Below are positions 22,820 to 32,875 of a stretch of 64,000 nucleotides of DNA, piece by piece (position 1 is the first letter of the stretch; each line of letters begins with the position of its first letter). Source of the DNA: Marvania coccoides (taxonomy: Eukaryota; Chlorophyta; Trebouxiophyceae; Chlorellales; Chlorellaceae); contig OY978097.1 in assembly GCA_963854735.1 (NCBI GenBank), positions 1,550,001 through 1,614,000 of the forward strand. Direction: 5' to 3'. The translations under genes were made by a program, and so were the position numbers. The notes under the pieces were generated by a model that worked only from the letters and a program-made list of their open reading frames with translations, had not been told where the DNA came from and did no database searches.

Positions 22820-23729
22820 TCATCGTGTCAAGTCTGGCTGGCTTGCCGCTGCTCCTTCTGCTGCGTCTTCTCCGCTCTTTCCAGCGGCGGCTTGCTTGAT
22901 TTCTTCCTCCCTGATGGCTTTCCTCAGCCCCAGCACAATGAACAAATTGGTCATCGTGAGCAAGAACTCTGCAGGGATAACAAGTGAAGAAGAAAGTAAT
23001 AGGGAAAGTTCATCCAGGTGCTGGCAAACAGTCGGCATTCTTCGCAAAACTAGATGAATATTAAAGATCGACTGCTCGCCTGCTGTGCCGTGGAGGTAGT
23101 CCACGTTTGCCAAACTGGTGCCGTACACTTTCTTGGCTGCATGGAATACAAAACAACGAAATAATCAGCGGCATGGGCATGTCAGCAGTATATCAATATC
23201 CATAGCTTACCGTAAATTCCTGCGGGGATGGTGGCAAACACAAAGACGAGCAAGAAATAGAATCCAAACACAGTCATCGGTGGCACTTTCTTAGACCGCG
23301 TGAGGTGGTACAGGAAGCCGGCGTACGGCACAATGCTAAATGCAAACAGGTTTTGGGGCAGCGTCTGGTTCAGGGTCTGCAAAAAATTGAAAGAGTGAAA
23401 GCGCTATTAGCAGAGGAACTTATGAAAAATAAAAAAGCAAGAAAGGATTGTTGTGCAAAACCAAAGAGCCCACTCTGCATATCGTTATTCACCTCGGCGT
23501 CGAGGGCGGTGCCCCAGGCCACGTCGAATGGCCATACTTTAGGTGGCAACAACGACGACCGGCGGTGGGCAATATCTAGCTGTTGCAGGCCAAAGGAGGG
23601 CCGATTGGGCGCACCAACGTGTCGGATGCGGCTTTTCACACTCGCGATGCACCCCGTACGCGGCAATCCAGCGCGCTGGAGGGCCCCAGCTGAACAGCTT
23701 GCCACTTGGGAGGAGGCAAAAGTCTTCAT
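22820..23729 (-). CDS. DUF3593-like chloroplast membrane protein
   Basis: Exons 23729-23493, 23376-23211, 23136-23080 and 22968-22820 encode 202 residues. A Ser/Arg-rich N-terminus fits a plastid transit peptide. It is followed by hydrophobic segments LFAFSIVPYAGFLYHLT, FGFYFLLVFVFATIPAGIY and EFLLTMTNLFIVLGLR, with the conserved ANVDYLHGTAE loop between the last two. This is the pattern I remember for the DUF3593 family of cyanobacteria and chloroplasts, whose function is unknown. Intron 3 requires a GC donor (CAG/GCGAGC at 23079), and only that joint restores the HGTAE sequence. It is divergent from the OSCP gene with 227 bp between starts. Confidence 0.8.
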
Positions 23730-23956
23730 GGTACGGTTTCTGGCTAGCCCTTGATCTTCGACAACACTTTATAAATTTATTTTACGATTAAATAGCCTGC
23801 ATTTAGCTGGAGACCGAATTGAAAGAGGTCACCCTTTCCTCACAAAATTTTCAAGCCGAAAAGCAGCTTGTTGGCAATCGCCTGCTCAGCATCGCACTTT
23901 GCAAATCAATAACTACATAAAATTAAATAGTTTGGACAGGCGATCGAGGCGCAACG
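23730..23956. promoter_or_regulatory. Short bidirectional upstream region DUF3593-like / OSCP
   Basis: 227 bp between two divergent starts of nuclear genes for organelle proteins. It is AT-rich, and no specific element can be named. Confidence 0.35.
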
Positions 23957-24724
23957 ATGCTCCGGTCAGCTGCCACCCTCTTGGCTCGCCAGAGCAAGTC
24001 TGCTCCGGAACTCGCAGCCCTGGTGAGCGCGTTTGCCGCTAATTGTCATAAACCAGACGTCGCTTTTCCGCAAAGTTCAGGTTTTTGCGATCGCTCACAC
24101 TTGCTCCCAATTATAAATCAATTGCAGGGCTTGCGAGGGCTGGCAAAGGCCGCAGATGCCCAAGTGAAGCTCCCGCCGCAGTATGGCATCCCTGGGAGAT
24201 ACGCTGCCGCGCTGTACATGGCTGCCGCCAAGGGAAACCAGCTGGACAAGGTGGAGAAGGAATTGGCACAGATTTCCGGGCTCATGGCGGACAGCAAGGA
24301 CTTCAAGCAGTTCGTGACGGACCCCAGCTTGCCCCACGAGTCCCGCGTGGCCGGCCTGAACGCCGTTCTCACCAAGATGGGCGCTTCTGACATCACCAAG
24401 CGCTTTGTCGACGTGCTGCTGGAGAACAATCGCTCCTCCGAGCTCTCCAAAATCCTGGAGAAGTACTCGGACATCTCGTCGGAGCAGAAGGGGCAGGTCA
24501 AGGCGGTGGTGACCACTGCCAGCGGCCTCAGCCGCGCGGAGGTTGAGCAGATCCAGTCGGGCCTCAAGCAGATGCTCGCCACAGGGCAGAGCCTGGTGCT
24601 GCAGGAAAAGATCGACCCCAGCATCATTTCTGGCATCATTGTGGACATTGGGGATAAGCATGTGGACATGTCTGTTCTCAGCCGCGTGCGAAAGCTGCAG
24701 CAGATCGTTCGCGACGCCATTTAA
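23957..24724 (+). CDS. ATP5PO: Mitochondrial ATP synthase OSCP (delta/O subunit)
   Basis: Exons 23957-24022 and 24128-24724 encode 220 residues. A short presequence (MLRSAATLLARQSKSAPEL) is followed by the helical N-domain PPQYGIPGRYAAALYMAA and the C-terminal hallmark SGIIVDIGDKHVDMSVLSRV. OSCP sits on top of F1 and links it to the peripheral stalk of the mitochondrial ATP synthase. The C-terminal motif is also shared with plastid delta and bacterial subunit delta; the presequence and GLRGLAKA lead fit the mitochondrial form better. The intron is 105 nt, a multiple of three, and has no in-frame stop. Confidence 0.9.
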   Translation: MLRSAATLLARQSKSAPELAALVSAFAANCHKPDVAFPQSSGFCDRSHLLPIINQLQGLRGLAKAADAQVKLPPQYGIPGRYAAALYMAAAKGNQLDKVEKELAQISGLMADSKDFKQFVTDPSLPHESRVAGLNAVLTKMGASDITKRFVDVLLENNRSSELSKILEKYSDISSEQKGQVKAVVTTASGLSRAEVEQIQSGLKQMLATGQSLVLQEKIDPSIISGIIVDIGDKHVDMSVLSRVRKLQQIVRDAI

Positions 24725-25271
24725 AATGGAGTGGTGACGAAGGATGGTGCCGCTGCAGGAGTTTACAGACGCTTGATGCAATGGCAACAGCAATGCGCGC
24801 GCCCATGCTCTGTGATTTTTTCTGTTTTTTTATCTCTTTTCTTTTTTGTTCCGAACTTTACTTTTTTTAGCTAGCTCGCCAGGCACTTGTAAAATGAAAA
24901 ACTTACCGCGAATGCAAGCGGTTTGAATAGTTCAATCACAGAGTGATCGTCACTATTTTGGAGAAGCGCCAGCCCGCATGTGTACTCCTAGCCTAGCGCG
25001 GCCATCCTATAAAGCGGCATGCGCATTTTTCTCTCACCCTTGCGTGCACTGGCCAATGCCAGGTACTCAAACCTCCACCATTCTTTCTATCTCATCTTAA
25101 AGAAAATGTTTACAACTCAACACAACAAAATGATTTATTTCCAAATGAGCGAAAAGAAAAGCAACGGGAAATGACGCAGAGCTTCATCTTAAAGCTTAGA
25201 TCCATTCGTGCATCTCCCCAGTGCGGATCATACTATCCTTACAGCCTCGGCCTCTGCGTTCCTGGGTCTAT
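24725..25271. other. Convergent 3' intergenic region OSCP / SOD
   Basis: 547 bp of AT-rich DNA between two converging genes. I see no gene, RNA or repeat. Confidence 0.4.
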
Positions 25272-26479
25272 TCACGCAGTGGCAGCCTTGAAGTTGGCTT
25301 CAGCCTGCATTTTAAGGGTTGGGCGACTGAATCATATTTTGGGCTCAAGAAATGTCAACATTTTTATTTTATTTTTAACTCACCGCCTCCCAGTCGACTA
25401 CGTTCCACCATGCAGAGATGTACTGGGGCCTGCAGGCATGCCCAGCGAGGACACATCGTTAAAACACCCCAAAAGCAACGAAATGGCGTTTAAAATCCCC
25501 AGTTATTGCATCTTATAGGGCGCATTTGACCTTATTTTTTAAATTCAGATCTGTACTTCATATCTAACCCCCTTCCTACCTCAGGTTCTTGTACTTCAGG
25601 TAGTAGGCGTGCTCCCAGACGTCCAGGCCGATAACAGGAACACCCGGCTGGTCGGCCAGGGCGGTCATGAGGGGATTGTCCTGGTTGGGGGTGGAGGTGA
25701 TGGCCAGTTTGCCTTCGGGGGTGACCAGCAGCCACGCCCAGCCGGAGCCGAAGCGTCCGGCAGCGGCGGCGTTGAATTTTTCCTTCATGGCGTCCACAGA
25801 CCCAAAATCGGCCTCGATGGCGTCCTTCAGGGCCCCGTGGGGGCCCGCGGTGGAGGAGGGGTTGGTCATCATCTTCCAGAAGAAGGTGTGGTTCCTGAAT
25901 ATATTGAAAAAACAAGTCTCATTTCATATCGTGGCAAAAATGCTTAAGACTAATGAAGAGATGGTGACACTTCTATATGAAGAGGTTCAGTTGCCAAAAA
26001 ATTACCAGTGGCCTCCGCCGTTGTTGCGCACAGCGGTGGATATCTCGGTGGGCAGGTCAGCGGTGCCGCACTTGGCGTTGACGTCCACCAAGCCGAGCGT
26101 CTTGAACTCGGGGAACTTGTCCAAGGCTGCGTTGAGGTTGTTGACGTAAGCCTGCGGGCATGCAAGACGAAGAATCAATTACGTGTTTGGCCTACAATGC
26201 CCCGGTCGAATTTGCTCTTCTTCCAATTATGTGTTTGGGGGAGAGGGCCTCGTCTTCTATTGGAAATACTAGGGGGTTGGAGGCAGTAGGGGTGCTTTAC
26301 CTGGTGGTGCTTGGTGTGGTGGATTAGCATGGTCTCCGCATCGATGTAGGGCTGCACGGCACGTTAAGAGCGAAGCAAAACCCTTCAGATCATGTGGGAA
26401 AATGTTGGTGCAGCCCAAAAGCGCTCACCTCGAGCGAATCGTAGGCATAGCCGAGTTCAGGCAAAGCAAATGCCGACAT
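25272..26479 (-). CDS. Mn-type superoxide dismutase (Fe/Mn SOD family)
   Basis: Six exons (26479-26429, 26351-26301, 26151-26006, 25894-25580, 25429-25384, 25304-25272) encode 213 residues. Metal ligands are all present: His in MLIHHTKHH, His in WNHTFFW, and Asp and His in [10 protein letters not shown]. The residues that separate Mn from Fe forms point to Mn: Gly in [14 protein letters not shown] and Gln in [10 protein letters not shown]. It converts superoxide to oxygen and peroxide. The first exon ([17 protein letters not shown]) starts directly at the mature SOD sequence, so there is no visible organelle presequence. Either the protein is cytosolic or an upstream exon was missed. Very short 3' exons (46 and 33 nt) carry the WWNVVDWEA block and the tail. 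Confidence 0.92.
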
Positions 26480-26751
26480 GACTAATGATCTCTAGCTCTT
26501 CGGACCCGAAAACGAGGTGTCGGAGGGATGAATGTCAGAGGGATGAATGAAAAACAAACTCTAATGCGTTTTAACGAGTTTTAAAGCCAGCTTGTCGGAA
26601 CTCGGGTTGGGTTTGCTTCCAATGCGTTTGGATTGCTTCCTCACTGAGCGAGGATGCTGACTTGGTGGGTTTGTAGGCAATCACGATCAAGGAGACTCAA
26701 GGGCCAAAAAGCTCATTCTCTATATTATTATTTTCAATTCATCAAGCCCCG

Positions 26752-27451
26752 ATGTCTGCCGAGAAAAAAGCTGAGGGCCTTCGCCAGGTGGGCATCAGGG
26801 ACTTTTTTTTTAAGCAATCAAATCAAATTCTTTGATGGCAAATTTCGCAAGGCTGAGCGGCAGTTTGGGGTCTTGCAGCACTTTATTAAACCGTGCACAA
26901 TCCATTAATCCAACACCCACGTCTCTTTTTTCGCTCAGGCCATGGAGAAAATGGTGGCCGTCCTAGACAAGAACCACCTCCGCCCGATGCAGAAGGAGTC
27001 ATACAACTGCATGGCGCGCTGCTGCGATTCTGCCGACACCCCCGCAGACCTCCAGCAATGGTGAGCTTTCCAACCTTCCTTCATTTTCATGGTTTTTTTT
27101 TTTTTTTTTTTCCCTTGCTTTTTCTGGTAGCTCACTGCTGGATTCAAAGCTCATTTAAACCTTTAATAAAATGGTGTGTGCAGCTGTTCCGGCTGCGAGA
27201 GGAATGTCAGGGTGGCAGAGCAGTCCATCCAGGTGTCTTTGACTGATTTTCACGAGCGACTGCAGCGGTGCGTGACAAGATGCCAGGACAAGGCGCAAGA
27301 GACGCTGTCGCCCAACTCCAGCGACAAGGAGATAGCCAAGGCGCAGGACTACCTGGCCAACTGCGCGGCAGACTGCGCGGTTGAGTATGAAAAGCAGATA
27401 CCGAAGCTGCAGGGAAATGTGGGTGAAATGCTGAAAAAGATTAAGAAATGA
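26752..27451 (+). CDS. FAM136A-like (DUF842) twin-cysteine protein
   Basis: Exons 26752-26787, 26939-27060 and 27184-27451 encode 141 residues. Cysteine pairs with CxxxC spacing occur in order: CMARCCDS, CSGCE, CVTRC and CAADC. This is the arrangement of FAM136A, a mitochondrial intermembrane-space protein in animals. The flanking MEKMVAVLDKNHLRPMQ and DFHERLQRC segments also match. The precise function is unsettled; a role in intermembrane-space proteostasis is inferred from the family. The intron phases agree, and the first exon is only 12 codons. Confidence 0.85.
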
Positions 27452-27530
27452 GTGGTACTTACTTTTTATGGAAAAGGAATGCAAATTTTTAACGAATGTG
27501 TGCGTTGAATAGAGAAAGACAGAGGGCACA

Positions 27531-27670
27531 GAGGCATGGTGCCGGCAGGGCAAAAAGGAAGGAAAAAATCATAGCGGTGTAAATTCTTGAAGCGCGCAGA
27601 CTAGCAGTCGGCTGTAGCTAGGCGGCGCCCTTGAGTGGTGATAGAGGGAGGCGCCTGCTAACAGGCACAA
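27531..27670 (+). repeat. Copy A of a ~135-bp structured repeat
   Basis: This segment aligns with 28991-29130 over its whole length at roughly 80% identity by eye. The cores GCGGTGT.AATTCTTGAAGCGCG and GACTAGCAGTCGGCTG are almost unchanged. It can fold into two stems: TAGC (27572-27575) with GCTG (27611-27614), and 27615-27624 with 27652-27660 containing one bulge. Strand is given as the strand read here; direction is not proven. Confidence 0.65.
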
Positions 27671-27895
27671 CTGCCATGAGGTGGTATACAGCTCTGGGCA
27701 AAAACAACGAAGCACGCAGAGCATGGAGATCAGATGATCAGAGGTTTGTTGGGCCGTTAAATCACGCAGTTTTGTGTGAAACTAGCGCAAGGTAAGTATC
27801 GGTGCTTTCGTTTCCATTTGATCGCTGTAGATCGCTTCATTACAAAAGCCCTCTCCGTATTTTAGGATTATTATTATTCAAGGGCATCGTTCACC

Positions 27896-28791
27896 ATGAG
27901 GATCATTGTCGCATTGTGTGCCGTTATGGCGATCGCGACACTCCAGGGAGTACGTTAACTGGTAGCGTCTTGCCCCATGACCTGTACTACAAGATGACAT
28001 GACCAGGCATCTTTGCTTTTTTTAAAACTAAACAACCCTTTCCTTTTCGTTTCAACCAGGTGAGCGCTACCACTTGCAAGGCACTTTCCCCCGGTAGCAT
28101 CACCCCCCCGGAGGGTGCTACTAAGATTGCTGCCCTGGACTTTTCTGGTTACCGTGTGTGGAGTTGCAGTAAAGGCAAGATCGTTGATATCGCCGAAGGT
28201 GACAGCATTGGCGTTGCTAATATGACAACTGCTGCATCCAACGCTGGTTTCACCGGTGGATTTGATGACACTGTTGAGGACAACATTCTTTACCTCACTG
28301 AAAACGGCAAACTCAGCGTCCTCAACTTTGCTAAAGCGCTGGTGGTCAAGAATAACACTGACAGGCTGGATGAACAGCTCATCCTGATGGAGTGGATTAG
28401 CCCTACCCCTGAAAAGTACGATGGGCAGACTATCTACGCTGTCCGGGATAACACCACCGGCGGATTGGTGCCGGAAAAGTGCGCTTCCACCACTGCCACC
28501 AAGGAGGAAGTGCCCTTCACGGCCACAAGTAAGTTCACATAGACGACTGGATATTATAGTCCTGCTGTTTAGGTGCACCGCTGAATTATTTATTATTTCG
28601 CCCGCCATTGGTTCGACATCTCACCTGGTTTACAACAATCCATTTTTATTGCAGTTTCTTTCTACAGTTGCGATGACACGACCGCCCCTGCCCCTGCCCC
28701 TACCCCTGCTCCTGCCCCTACCTCTTCCGCTGTGTCCTTCCCCACCACCCTTGCTCTGGCTGGCGCTGCTATGGCTGCTGTGCTGTACTAA
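27896..28791 (+). CDS. Secreted, probably GPI-anchored DUF3455-like protein
   Basis: Exons 27896-27949, 28060-28528 and 28655-28791 encode 219 residues. The first exon is a signal peptide (MRIIVALCAVMAIATLQG). The domain begins with LSPGSITPPEGATKI and VWSCSKG. It ends with IYAVRDNTTGGLVPEKC and EEVPFTAT followed by SFYSCDD, which match the closing motifs I remember for DUF3455 proteins of bacteria and fungi (RVNTxGG..P..C...VPY.A.Y.FY). The tail is a Pro/Ala/Thr spacer (APAPAPTPAPAPTSSA) plus a hydrophobic end TLALAGAAMAAVLY, typical of a GPI-attachment signal. Third codon positions are richer in A/T than in neighbouring genes. It lies exactly between the two copies of the structured repeat. 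Function is unknown. Confidence 0.75.
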
Positions 28792-29534
28792 GGAGATACT
28801 TAATAAGGAGATGCTGTGGTTTTCAAACTTTCTTCCAAACCAAATCATTTTTTTTTTACTGAAATAGTTTTGGAATTCTTTTTATATTATTTTAACATTT
28901 TATATTATTAACTTATACAAATACACGTATTTCTTAAGATGGTAAAAAGTGTTTTCACATGTCTTTGTTTTGTGTAAGAGTAAGCTTGCCTAGGCATGCT
29001 GAAGGCAGGGCAAAGGGAAGGAAAAAATCACAGCGGTGTGAATTCTTGAAGCGCGTAGACTAGCAGTCGGCTGTTACCAGGCGGCGCACTCGATTGATGG
29101 TGGAGGAGGCGTCTGGTAACATGCACACGTAGTCAGCACAACGACCTGGCACCTGTCATTTCGTCGCCAGCAAAGCGCTGGTCCTCAAAAGTCTGCCTAT
29201 CTACTTTTAATCTAATAATAATTTCTAAGAATACTATACACGGTTCACAGCGTTTTGAATCCCGAGTAAGAAGGGCCATTTGAGAAAGTTCTTTGCGAAA
29301 TTGAATTGAACACTGCAAATTTTGCGCTCTCAGAGCACACGCTGCAAGGATTGATCTTGAAACGCTTTATTATTGACATAAAAAGGTGCGAAACGTGATT
29401 TCGAAGTAAACTAGAATAATATTTAGACAACACCGCCGCAATGGCCGCTGCTCACTCTCCTGAATCCATGTGCCTGTGCAGAAGTGGCCGGACCTGGGCA
29501 TAAAACGACGCGTTGCAATTGCTAGGCTCAGGCG
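28792..29534. other. Intergenic region DUF3455-like gene to CRIPT
   Basis: Contains the 3' end of the secreted protein gene, repeat copy B (28991-29130) and the CRIPT upstream region. I found no coding sequence. Confidence 0.45.
28991..29130 (+). repeat. Copy B of a ~135-bp structured repeat
   Basis: Second copy in direct orientation, 1.46 kb from copy A. It folds into CAGC/GCTG as stem 1 and a 10-bp stem 2, 29074-29083 (TTACCAGGCG) with 29110-29119 (CGTCTGGTAA). Differences from copy A keep pairing, including one two-sided change. Confidence 0.65.
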
Positions 29535-30044
29535 ATGGTGTGCCAAAAGTGCGAGAAGAAGCTGTCAAAGGTGGCAGCTGCGGAGAAGTGGAAGGCAGAT
29601 GATAGCAAACCTGGAACCAGCTCTGGCCGTAAAATTAACGAGAATAAAGCGCTGAGCACAAAGACTCGGTGGGCCCCGTACTCTGCCAAGTGTACGGTGT
29701 GCAAAACATCGCTGCAGGCTGATTACAAGTACTGTCAAAAGTGCTCATATATGAAGGTCGGTTTTCCAGCGGTTTTATTGTTTATTTTTCCTGTCGTTGC
29801 GCGACTGCTTTGCTTTTTCCAATACAAGAGACGCCGGCACGTTGGATTTCAATTCTCATCTCCCGTTCTTTCTTTTTCTTTGTTTCCAGGGGATCTGTGC
29901 TATGTGCGGAAAGCAGGTGAGACGCGTCTCATTTTAATCTACGAGCTGTTGCATGTGAGGACAAGAAGAGTGCTGGTTGTAATGGGGTTTGCCCTCTGCT
30001 TGCAGGTGCTGGATCTCGAGGGCTACAAGCAGTCAATGAAGTGA
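29535..30044 (+). CDS. CRIPT: CRIPT (cysteine-rich PDZ-binding protein family)
   Basis: Exons 29535-29756, 29890-29916 and 30006-30044 encode 95 residues. Pairs of cysteines form the family pattern: MVCQKCEKKL, KCTVCKT, YCQKCSYMK and GICAMCGKQ, with RWAPYSAKC between. CRIPT is a small conserved zinc-binding protein. It binds PDZ domains in animals and is linked to the minor spliceosome in later work; which role applies in an alga is open. Exon 2 is only 27 nt, carries GICAMCGKQ and is flanked by clean GT/AG sites. Confidence 0.92.
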   Translation: MVCQKCEKKLSKVAAAEKWKADDSKPGTSSGRKINENKALSTKTRWAPYSAKCTVCKTSLQADYKYCQKCSYMKVGFPAVLLFIFPVVARLLCFFQYKRRRHVGFQFSSPVLSFSLFPGDLCYVRKAGETRLILIYELLHVRTRRVLVVMGFALCLQVLDLEGYKQSMK

Positions 30045-30515
30045 GTCACCGCAGCTCGCTGCTCATGTCGGCAGGCTGGCAGCTGAAGCGAATCGGAGCT
30101 ATTTTGTTGTTGTTGCTGTCAGATCAATCTAGTTTCGCCACAAGGGCGCAGACAGCATGAGAAAATGAATATTTGTATGCCGGTTTTTTATCACTGTGTG
30201 CTGCTCAATTTTTGGGGTTGTTAAAAATACGCGGAAACTGGTGCTGTGCTCATCTTTGCCCTGATTCGTGAACTTTCCCATTGAATTTCCGACGCGCTCC
30301 TCCTGTAATCTCTCTTCTGTACTCTACCAAACCCCCTTCTAAAAACCACCGCGGCGTGTTTTATTTGGTCAAGAGAGATTACAGATTAAGCTGCTATTAA
30401 ACAAAACAGAACATACACCAGAGAGGCGGCCCGAGCGCTTGCTGCACTAGCTTGATCAGCGCCCGTGTCATTTGCATGTCGTTGCCGACGCCGCAATGGG
30501 AAATCCTCTTTGTGC
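30045..30515. other. Convergent 3' intergenic region CRIPT / eL42
   Basis: AT-rich spacer between two converging genes. No further feature is seen. Confidence 0.4.
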
Positions 30516-31268
30516 TTAGTAGAGGGCAGACTTGTTCTTCTTCTCGCCACCTGTAGAAAAGGAAAAAAGGGAGAGCGCAACAACGGGTCAGGAAGCAGTC
30601 GAAAATCATCAGAAGCGGGCCATATTCACTAAAGCGGTAACGAAACCCATCGCCAACCACCAGCGTTGGCTGTAATGCGGAATTCTCCTCTTTCTTACCG
30701 ATCTCGAAGTGCTTGCAGCGCTTGAGTGCGTGCATGTGGCTGGTCTTGCAGGCCTGGCACTGCAGGCGGAGCACAATCTTCTTCGTGGTCTTTGCCTTCT
30801 TGTGGAACACGGGCTTGGTCTGTCCTCCGTATCCAGCCTGCTTCCGGTCATAACGACGCTTTCCTGCAACGGTATCGATGACGATCAGGCGTTGATTCCT
30901 GGCGAACATTGCTATTTTTAGAGAGTGATGGATGTTTTTCAAAGCCAACTTACCCTGTGCGTAGAGAGAGGCCTTGCCGGTCTTGTACTGCGTCACCTTG
31001 TGCATGGTGTGCTTCTTGCACTCCTTGCCCTTGCAGAAGGCGCGCTTGGTCTTCGGCACGTTCACCTGCAGACCAAAGAGAGATTATTTTGGGTAAGCAT
31101 TTTGCCCGTCTACATCCACGCGGCGTCCACAGTCCCAATCCATTAATATTTTCTACAAAGCAGGATCGCCGCGTGTTTCAGCTGCTCCGCCCGCTGCAGC
31201 CGCATTCAATTTTAATGCGAATATTATTTCCCTCCCAGGGCGGCGGCGCCGTTATGAGGACGTACCAT
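30516..31268 (-). CDS. RPL44: Ribosomal protein eL42 (L44/L36a)
   Basis: Exons 31268-31266, 31065-30954, 30863-30699 and 30550-30516 encode 104 residues. The sequence is the usual one for this 60S protein: [38 protein letters not shown], and a second pair of zinc cysteines in [10 protein letters not shown]. It ends [10 protein letters not shown]. Both CxxxxC/CxxC zinc ligand pairs are present. The first exon consists of the ATG alone, followed by a GTACGT donor; the next exon starts with GTG AAC, giving M-V-N-V. It is divergent from NF-YB with 299 bp between starts. Confidence 0.96.
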
Positions 31269-31567
31269 TGTGCCGCTCTGCTTCTCACGCTCCTATGCCA
31301 AACAAAGAGGCTTTTTGAGCGCGCGAGAGAGCCTTTTGAGGGCAGGCTGCCGGCTTTATTCTTTCTACCAAAAGTTTTTGCTCTCAAAAAAAAAAACCAA
31401 CGAGAGATTTTATTCTCCACTCTATCAAATTTCCTCAACAAAAAGTACCCATATCAAACCGATTAACGCGTCTTGGCGAAGGGCAGGCTTGTGGGCTCGG
31501 TTTGGGGGAGGTTTTTTTTTCAATTTAAAAATTATTTCCAAGGCTCTCGCCCGATAGTTCACGCAGC
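31269..31567. promoter_or_regulatory. Bidirectional upstream region eL42 / NF-YB
   Basis: 299 bp between divergent starts. It contains a run of A and pyrimidine-rich stretches, and I cannot identify a specific core promoter element. Confidence 0.3.
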
Positions 31568-32162
31568 ATGTCGGGCGAGGGATGCGATGAAGGCGCGGCG
31601 TCGAGGTGAGTGCGAGATCCAATCCCGTGGCGGCGTCTTCTCGACAACAAAAATATCTGGAGGACCATGTCTCACGTTCCCACGCCCCCTTCCGCTCTCA
31701 CCTCTTCCACCCCCTATTCAATTAATGCAGGGAGCAAGACCGCTTCCTCCCCATCGCCAACATCAGCCGCATCATGAAGAAGGCCCTGCCTCCCAACGCT
31801 AAGATCGCCAAGGACGCCAAGGACACAGTCCAGGAGTGCGTCTCAGAGTTCATCTCCTTCATCACCAGCGAGTGAGTAGTGGCTACAGATATAACATAGA
31901 TCAATGCATGTCAAGAAGAAGGCGGGCGTAGTAGCAACGGTGCCATTTTCTCACGATATCGGCGTTTATTTTGCTTTCTTTCAGAGCGAGCGACAAGTGC
32001 CAGCGGGAGAAGCGCAAGACCATCAACGGCGAGGACCTGCTGTGGGCCATGGAGAGGCTGGACTTCAAGGAGTACATTGAGCCCCTCAAAGTGTACCTCG
32101 CCAAGTTCAAGGAGAGCGAGAAGCACCTCGTGGCTGGAGGGTCAAACAAAGGAGCCTCGTGA
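31568..32162 (+). CDS. NFYB: NF-YB (HAP3/CBF-A) histone-fold transcription subunit
   Basis: Exons 31568-31605, 31731-31871 and 31985-32162 encode 118 residues. It has the complete NF-YB core: [60 protein letters not shown] and [16 protein letters not shown] pairs with NF-YC and NF-YA and binds CCAAT boxes. The short flanks are typical of plant and algal members. All three exons join in phase. Confidence 0.96.
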
Positions 32163-32449
32163 CAACAAATCCGCCGAAGCTCATTTTTTTGTTGAAAGCA
32201 TCTTGATTCTTGTGCCCTTTGGGCCAAATGGCCCGGCGCCAACTTTGGGGCTTGGAATCTGACTGAAATGGAATCTGACTGAAAAACTTCTCGAGGGCAG
32301 CTACCTTAGCCTACAAATGCCGCTTTTTTGTTTCATTTTTTGTAACATGTTTGCGTTCGCATTCATTCATTCTTCACATGTTTTCACAATTTTGTGTACC
32401 CGTTTCTCAGATTTCTTTTCTGTAAAGAGCATGATGAAAAAGGCATTCT

Positions 32450-32875
32450 TCAGTCTTTGGTGCTGGTGGGTTTTTTTCGCGTCTGCTTTGTCCCTGCCGA
32501 CACCTGCTTGATTTCCTCCTTAGCAGCTTTCCTGAAGATGAAAAAGGGAGTAAAACGGGTAGTTTAGCCTCACTATTAAACTCGTTATCAGCAGGCTCTC
32601 GGGCATGGTTTCAAAATAAACTCACTCTGCACTGCTCCCTGCCTCCTCCAACCACCCTCTGATGTGCTTTAAATTTCGTTTTAAGATAGCAGACGAATGC
32701 CTCACGTCTCCCTTCATCAAATAAGCTAGCGTGCCAACACCCACTGCAGAAGAGGAACAAGGAAGCACACCGACGGTGAGTTGGTGAGAGAACAGAGGCC
32801 GCTGCAGGGAGGCGCTTGCGAATGCATTGGAAACTGCCACTTGCCTATTGTCAATACAAAGTTTGTAATCGCCAT
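32450..32875 (-). CDS. 76-residue single-pass membrane protein, conserved in plants
   Basis: Exons 32875-32845, 32743-32626 and 32531-32450. The N-terminus MAITNFVLTIVGVGTLAYLM is a membrane segment. A basic-amphipathic part follows (GDVRHSSAILKRNLKHIRGW), then LEEAGSSAEKAAKEEI and a lysine-rich end. I recall similar small plant proteins without assigned function; a mitochondrial or chloroplast membrane location is a guess from the layout. Intron 1 needs the GC donor TAG/GCAAGT, the best possible GC consensus, and splicing there restores the hydrophobic helix. Confidence 0.65.

Noticed and set aside
25171..25518. 115-codon plus-strand open frame
   Set aside because: It overlaps the last two SOD exons on the other strand, which are supported by conserved sequence.
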